Below are positions 59,391 through 64,000 of a stretch of DNA of 64,000 nt, piece after piece. Positions within the stretch are counted from its first letter, which is position 1. Each line of letters opens with the position of its first letter. Under the pieces are notes generated by a model. That model saw only the letters and a program-made list of their open reading frames with translations, searched no databases and was not told where the DNA came from. The stretch lies in the NCBI GenBank assembly GCA_030765065.1, contig CM060977.1, forward strand, positions 161,395,052-161,459,051, in the 5' to 3' direction. The DNA comes from Deroplatys truncata. Its lineage: Eukaryota > Arthropoda > Insecta > Mantodea > Mantidae. Both the position numbers and the translations under genes were made by a program.

Positions 59391-60126
59391 ACTATTTTTA
59401 GTCAGCTCTGAATATTAAATTATAAAATATCCAGCTGAAGTTTCTGTGGAAATAGCAATATACACAAAGACATGCGTAATGGTGAGCTCTAGTCTGTTGT
59501 TGTTTAGCCTTTGTTGCTGTTTGATCTTCTTAGCAACAGTGCTGACAGCACGATCACATATATAATCATTTCTTCTATAATGTATGGAAACTGAGGCAAA
59601 AATGAATCAACAGAATAAGTATAACAATAATTTTATTAATAACCACATATTTTATTTAACATTATTATTCCTTTAACGTAATTTTGATGTTAATTGTATA
59701 ATTGTTACAATTTGTAATACTAATTCATTGTGCAGAAAAAGTGACGTCGGTATTGATAACATCATCGATTACATTTTTATTTAGAAACAGTTTAATTCAT
59801 TGGAGGATTCCATTTCCTAGTAATTTCAAATAATTGGTCATTACATTAAGCTATACAAGGCCTACACTTAATATATTATAAATTTTATCGTAAGAAACAA
59901 CGGTGGTAATAATGTAGTGTTGTAAAGGTTTTATTCTACTGAGTGTTATAATCTTCAATTTCTAGTATGAGCGGGTTGTGATAAAACCTCTATTTTTAGT
60001 GCCAGCTGTCTAAAAAAGGAATTTGAACGGCAATAACAGCTGTGTGGGGTAGTTTTCCACTGGGGGTTTTTAGAAAATTTTATCTGTTTCGTAAAACTAA
60101 ACCAAAAAATTATGCGATTATTTTAT
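59391..60126. other. No feature recognised
   Basis: AT-rich spacer. Confidence 0.4.
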
Positions 60127-60225
60127 TAATGTGATACATTCACATGACTTTATCTACCCTTTATCTTTGTTAGTGGGTATACAAACTATTCTCACAAAAA
60201 GCTTATTTTTCTGTCTGTTTTAATT
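60127..60225 (-). mobile_element. Divergent HINE 3'-end fragment
   Basis: TGTGATACATTCACATGAC and the following ~95 bp match the divergent 3' end (compare 50090-50214). It stops where a close copy begins. Confidence 0.75.
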
Positions 60226-61275
60226 ACTTTCTCTACTACGACAAGTAAGTAGGGGATGTATTGTATTCCACACAAAAATTCGATACCGAGATTTCACTGG
60301 AAATATATGTTTTGAGAACCTATGAATCCAAAAAAGCATTTTTGGAAACATGTCCGTGTGTGTTTGTTTGTGTGTGCGTCTGTGTGTTTGTGTCTGTCTG
60401 TGTGTAGTCTGTGAACGGCATAACTCAGAAACGAACAGTCGGATAAACACCAAACTTGGTATTTAGGTTCAGTATCTTCCAGAGATGCGACACGAAGGTT
60501 TTCAAGAAAATCCCCCCACCGCGGATTACCCTTCTTGAATCATCTACCCAGTAGCATAACCAGAAAACGATTATTAAGTGGAGGTTATGTACAGAGATTT
60601 ATTTTTGAGACAATTTTTATCAATTCAAATGATAAATATTCGTTAATTCTGAGTTGAAATATTAAAATAAATCGATTTTATATTCAAAGATTAATGTGCA
60701 CCAGTTAGAATTACATGGAACATTTTTCGAAAATTTTAATTTTGTCAAAAATGGCTCCAACGATTTTGATTAAAATATCATATGTTTAAGATACTGTCAG
60801 GACAGATGAAATGTATATCGCGAATTTTCTGGGAATGTCTCCAAAAGTATTCTTCATTGTGAACAACTTTTGCATAACTGGTAAACCATAAGAGATAGAC
60901 AACATTTTACTACACAAAACACGTAGATCGCGTTTAAATACACAATTTATATCATATGCTTTTTTATGTTGAGTGAACCATTTTCGAGATATTGTTTGTT
61001 ATTCCCTTAAATTTTCCAATACTTTTTCTGAAATGGGAATTCGTTATTCACTTTTTTTATGTCCTGGACCTAAAAAGAGAATGGAATGCGCCACATAGCA
61101 ACTAGCTCTTAAAATATTTGACTGTCGCTTAAAGCCTACCATATTCCCCTTGCATCTACAAGAAAATTAGCAATAAGATTAACATCTCGATTAACATGAA
61201 GCATATGGAGAATAAGCGTTTGTAAAAATAGTTTGTACAAGAGTAGAGAAAGTCATGTGAGTGTAACACATCAGA
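60226..61275 (+). mobile_element. HINE with a ~175 bp insertion, placed in an older copy
   Basis: ACTTTCTCTACT at 60226 to CAGA at 61275. Between 60536 and 60711 there is extra AT-rich DNA not present in other copies, interrupting GATTACCCTT|TACATGG. No ends or duplications of the insert could be defined. The microsatellite is a degenerate TGTGTTTG/TCTG mix. Confidence 0.9.
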
Positions 61276-61371
61276 TTTTTTTAGCAAGCGAGGGTGTTCC
61301 AACCTCCAAAATCCCTCCCTAGCTACGCCTCTGCATCTACCTATCTTAATTCTATTTCTTTTTATCTGTAG
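61276..61371. other. Spacer
   Basis: No feature. Confidence 0.4.
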
Positions 61372-61539
61372 GTGTAGTTTTGGGTCGGATATTGGAATAT
61401 CCAATTGAGTATTTATCGGCGGCTGAGAGAAACCACAAAAAGAAAGAAAAATATCGTCAAGCTGTTCAGTACACGGACTTGAATCCGCGACTTCACAAGA
61501 TCGAACCGCAGACCCTGCGTCCTGAGCCATCTCCTTCTG
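61372..61539 (-). mobile_element. tRNA-derived SINE, family C, copy 2
   Basis: On the - strand the head GGAGATGGCTCAGGACGCAG is followed by a duplicated B-box region (GCGGTTCGATC and GGATTCAAGTCC), then TTTTTGTGGTTTCTCTC and the ATTGGATATT tail shared with 17765-17934. Confidence 0.8.
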
Positions 61540-62170
61540 TATCTAGAGACTGCGGAGGTAAGATGGTCGGAATGTTTGCCCGTTGCTTGCTTGACAATTG
61601 CTTTACAGGGATGCGGATTTTAAGCAAACTAATAGCATTCTCTTAAATTCTGATAATTCCAATTTTCTCATATTACTTTATAATAGAATGAATCTGCAGT
61701 TCTTTTACATTTATGACAGGATCAGTACCTGAATTTTAAAAATTTCTATAACACTGCTCACAAATTTACTAACACTTTAATTTACAAGACAGTAATCAAG
61801 CGAAAACGAGCTAGTGAACAACAACATCTCATTTATTTACAGCACAGTCGCTTTTTATTTATTTCTCATTCCAAAACAATAAATCTATAATGATTATCAC
61901 TAGTCTGCATTTTCAAACTTTTTGTCAGATGATTTCTTAAAAGCAGCTGATTCCAGAAATAACTTCCATTTTTTTCTATCACGTCAGGTTTTTACACAAA
62001 ATAAGAAGTAATGTTTTGACAATTTTACTAATGGGCGTAGAAAAGTATTCAAATACCATTTCACACAAGGTAAGTTTTTATTCAAGAAACATTTTAAGAA
62101 AACTCTCAAGAACTCCCCTAATTTATTTCATGACTACATTTTAACAAAACAAGAAGCTAAAGTGTTTCGT
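61540..62170. other. No feature recognised
   Basis: AT-rich spacer downstream (in gene sense) of the next coding block. Confidence 0.4.
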
Positions 62171-62700
62171 TTAACTTTTATCAAACCTTCTCTTCTTTGA
62201 CTTCCTTGCAGATCCTTGAAGATGACTGTACCTCCTCTCCATTTCCTTAATATCTTGGTGAAAACGTTTACCCTGCTCTTCACTATAATGTCCCAGATGT
62301 TCTGGAAAGTAGTCGATATGTGAATGCAGAAAGCGCACCTTTACACTCATGTTACAACCCATCTTCTTGAAATTTTCCAACATTGTTTCGACAATGGCCT
62401 TGTAATTAGGATCTTTGTCATTGAAGTTTTCAGTAACTGGTTGGAAGTCGGTCCATGCTTCTATTTCTCTCTCATTCATTGTCCTCTTAAAATCTTCATC
62501 CTTCATCAATTTCTTTGTTTGAGGACCAACAAAAATTCCAGCCTTTAATTTGTCTTGTGTAATGAAGGGAAATTTCTTGGAAAGGTACTTGAAGCAGGGT
62601 CTATCCTGTGGTAGAACCCTTACAAACTGCTTCATGAAGCCCAATCTTATGTGTAGTGGCGGAAGCAATATCTTTATCTGTCTATATCTCTATATTTTTG
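62171..62700 (-). CDS. Partial gene or gene relic: recurrent arthropod protein of unknown function
   Basis: An uninterrupted frame of about 175 codons encodes LLPPLHIRLGFMKQFVRVL, then KLKAGIFVGPQ, NEREIEAWTDF, MGCNMSVKVRFLHSHIDYFPEHLG, SEEQGKRFHQDIKEMERRY and a basic end RKSKKRRF. I recall this pattern from multi-copy uncharacterised proteins of arthropods and hydra, probably linked to mobile DNA. Function unknown. No Met starts the frame: the upstream codon is TAG within ...AAAATATAG, a possible splice acceptor, so this may be a last exon. The expected block between RRY and RKSKKRRF (about 20 residues in remembered relatives) seems absent. Whether it is a host exon or an element relic is open. 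Confidence 0.55.
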
Positions 62701-63627
62701 AAGTGAAATTGTGAAAAAGCTGTACGTGATAGAAAACACTTAAAAACAGTTCTGAAATCAGCATAAAAAAGTGAGTCAGAATCACTTATTAGTTTTCAGT
62801 CATCCGATATCATGCACACTAGTTTTATAGGTCTTTTGAAATATCTATGTTCCTACTGTTTCAATCTGACAACTATATATATATGGGAAGTAATTTTTAA
62901 TAAAATCTAGATTTTCCCATTCCACGCATCTTCCTTGTTTTGATGGCCTCTAATTACATAATTCACAAGTACAAAAAGGACTTAGGGGCGTTATATATAA
63001 GATATGAAGATACTAGTTCGATTTATCGCTGCAACCGCGTGACGTTTTCATTATGCTCATAACCAATTTTGTAATATAAGAAAAACATTCTTTGTGTATA
63101 ATATTAATTGTGGTGGAGGAAATGTCCTAAAATTCTTGGCTGCCAAATTTTATTGCTATTTGATAAATTAAATATTCTCATGTACTTCTAAAATAATAAA
63201 CAATAATGTCTTATGGTGATTTTAGTTTTATAGAAGTTATGCTATTCTTAGGAACAATAAATTCTTCATTAAATGTCATGAAGCTGGTAAGATTTATGAT
63301 AGCAGATATACAAGTTTAATTTTAGGTAAATGTCTACCTATCACCATTATATATCATACTATCATGAGTTAGGTATTGAGGTTAGATAAATGTGGGAAAT
63401 GGTACATAGAGCGAAGTGGCAGCTATATCATTACTCTGTCGACGGTAGACCTTGACATTCTTACAGACCCTCTGAACGCTTACCTTTTCTGATGTGGAAC
63501 ACATTTAGAAATGAAAGAGACAGAGAGGCTGAAACTGGGGGGGGGGTTGTATTACTTGCCTTGAAGGTTATCTGTATTTTAAAATGTTTGTTTCTTATGT
63601 TGCATTTCTATAAACTCTATTATTTGT
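62701..63627. other. No feature recognised
   Basis: AT-rich sequence upstream of the coding block. If that block is an exon, this would be intron. A G-run lies at about 63537-63547. Confidence 0.35.
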
Positions 63628-63846
63628 ATTTGCAAATACAAAACAAGGGGAACATAGTACGCCTTTAAGCGATAGTCAAATATTTTTAGAACTGGTCGCT
63701 ATGTGTAAAATGTAATTCTTTTTGCATGTCAAAAGATCACTTCTGCAAATGTTTATCTCGATTAATATGAAATAGATGGAGAATAAGAGTTTGTAAAAAT
63801 AGTTTGTACCAGAGTAGAGAAAGTCATGTGAGTGTTACACATCAGA
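63628..63846 (+). mobile_element. HINE 3'-end fragment, fold-back form
   Basis: Begins in the fold-back block (TGCAAATACAAAACAAGGGG), continues GTCAAAAGATCACTTCTGC and ends in AGTAGAGAAAGT, stem-loop and CAGA. The 5' two-thirds are missing. Confidence 0.88.
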
Positions 63847-63859
63847 TTTTTCATTTTTT

Positions 63860-64000
63860 TTTTGTCCTGGTAATGCAAAGAGAATGGAGTACTGTACATA
63901 GCAACCAGCTCTTAAAATATTTGACTATCGCTTAAAGCCTACCAATTCCCCTTGTATCTACAAGAAAATTAGCAATAAGATTAACATCTCAATATCTCGA
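63860..64000 (+). mobile_element. HINE fragment running off the window
   Basis: Starts within the core at TTTTGTCCTGGTAATGCAAAG and continues to the window edge at AACATCTCAATATCTCGA. It follows the previous fragment by about 14 bp in the same orientation. Confidence 0.85.

Overview
This window looks like intergenic DNA from a large, repeat-rich insect genome. The evidence is AT-rich DNA, tRNA-derived SINEs, Tc1/mariner transposases, an APE-type LINE, and a very abundant short repeat built like the Helentron-associated elements (HINE/DINE-like) of insects. A polyneopteran such as a cockroach, termite or stick insect is a guess from the SINE style. I found no intact host gene and no RNA gene. 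Every longer open frame I could interpret belongs to, or is an accident of, a mobile element or simple repeat. Coordinates of repeats are read by eye and may be off by a few to a few tens of bases.

The dominant component, called HINE here, has 32 copies or fragments that cover about a third of the window by my tally. I orient it so that its 5' end is ACTTTCTCTACT. A typical copy is 810-980 bp. It has a 12-bp 5' terminal repeat, a small hairpin, a (GT)n microsatellite about 130 bp in, a conserved core, the inverted copy AGTAGAGAAAGT, a stem-loop (ATGTG/CACAT) and a CAGA end. It sits in T-runs without a visible target duplication. A close form, a subfamily with an internal fold-back, and an older divergent family can be told apart.

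Layout: 365-1890 is a GT-rich trinucleotide array with a higher-order period, followed by a 31-32 bp minisatellite to 2161. 2990-8775 holds SINEs, HINE copies and a decayed LINE ORF1 with a zinc-knuckle remnant. 10934-11678 is a PIF/Harbinger-like non-autonomous element with TTA duplications. 11882-12802 and 45350-46232 are an inverted pair of a ~0.9 kb repeat, possibly LTR-derived. 14084-15789 is a HINE with a LINE fragment inserted at its terminal hairpin. 16907-17703 is a 106-bp tandem array. 24638-30161 is a 5'-truncated LINE (endonuclease, YADD reverse transcriptase, CCHC knuckle) flanked by a 12-bp target duplication. It contains a second LINE fragment and a HINE bracketed by a ~325 bp direct duplication. 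50090-54796 is a head-to-tail cluster of five HINE copies, the last split by a Tc1-like element. 58107-59390 is a broken mariner-superfamily element. 62171-62700 encodes part of a recurrent arthropod protein of unknown function.

The elements form a layered insertion record: LINE into HINE, HINE into LINE, LINE into LINE, Tc1 into HINE and young HINE into old HINE. The most unusual observations are the Helentron-type architecture of the main repeat, the ~325 bp duplication around one copy, the fold-back subfamily, and the repeated pairing of close and divergent copies.
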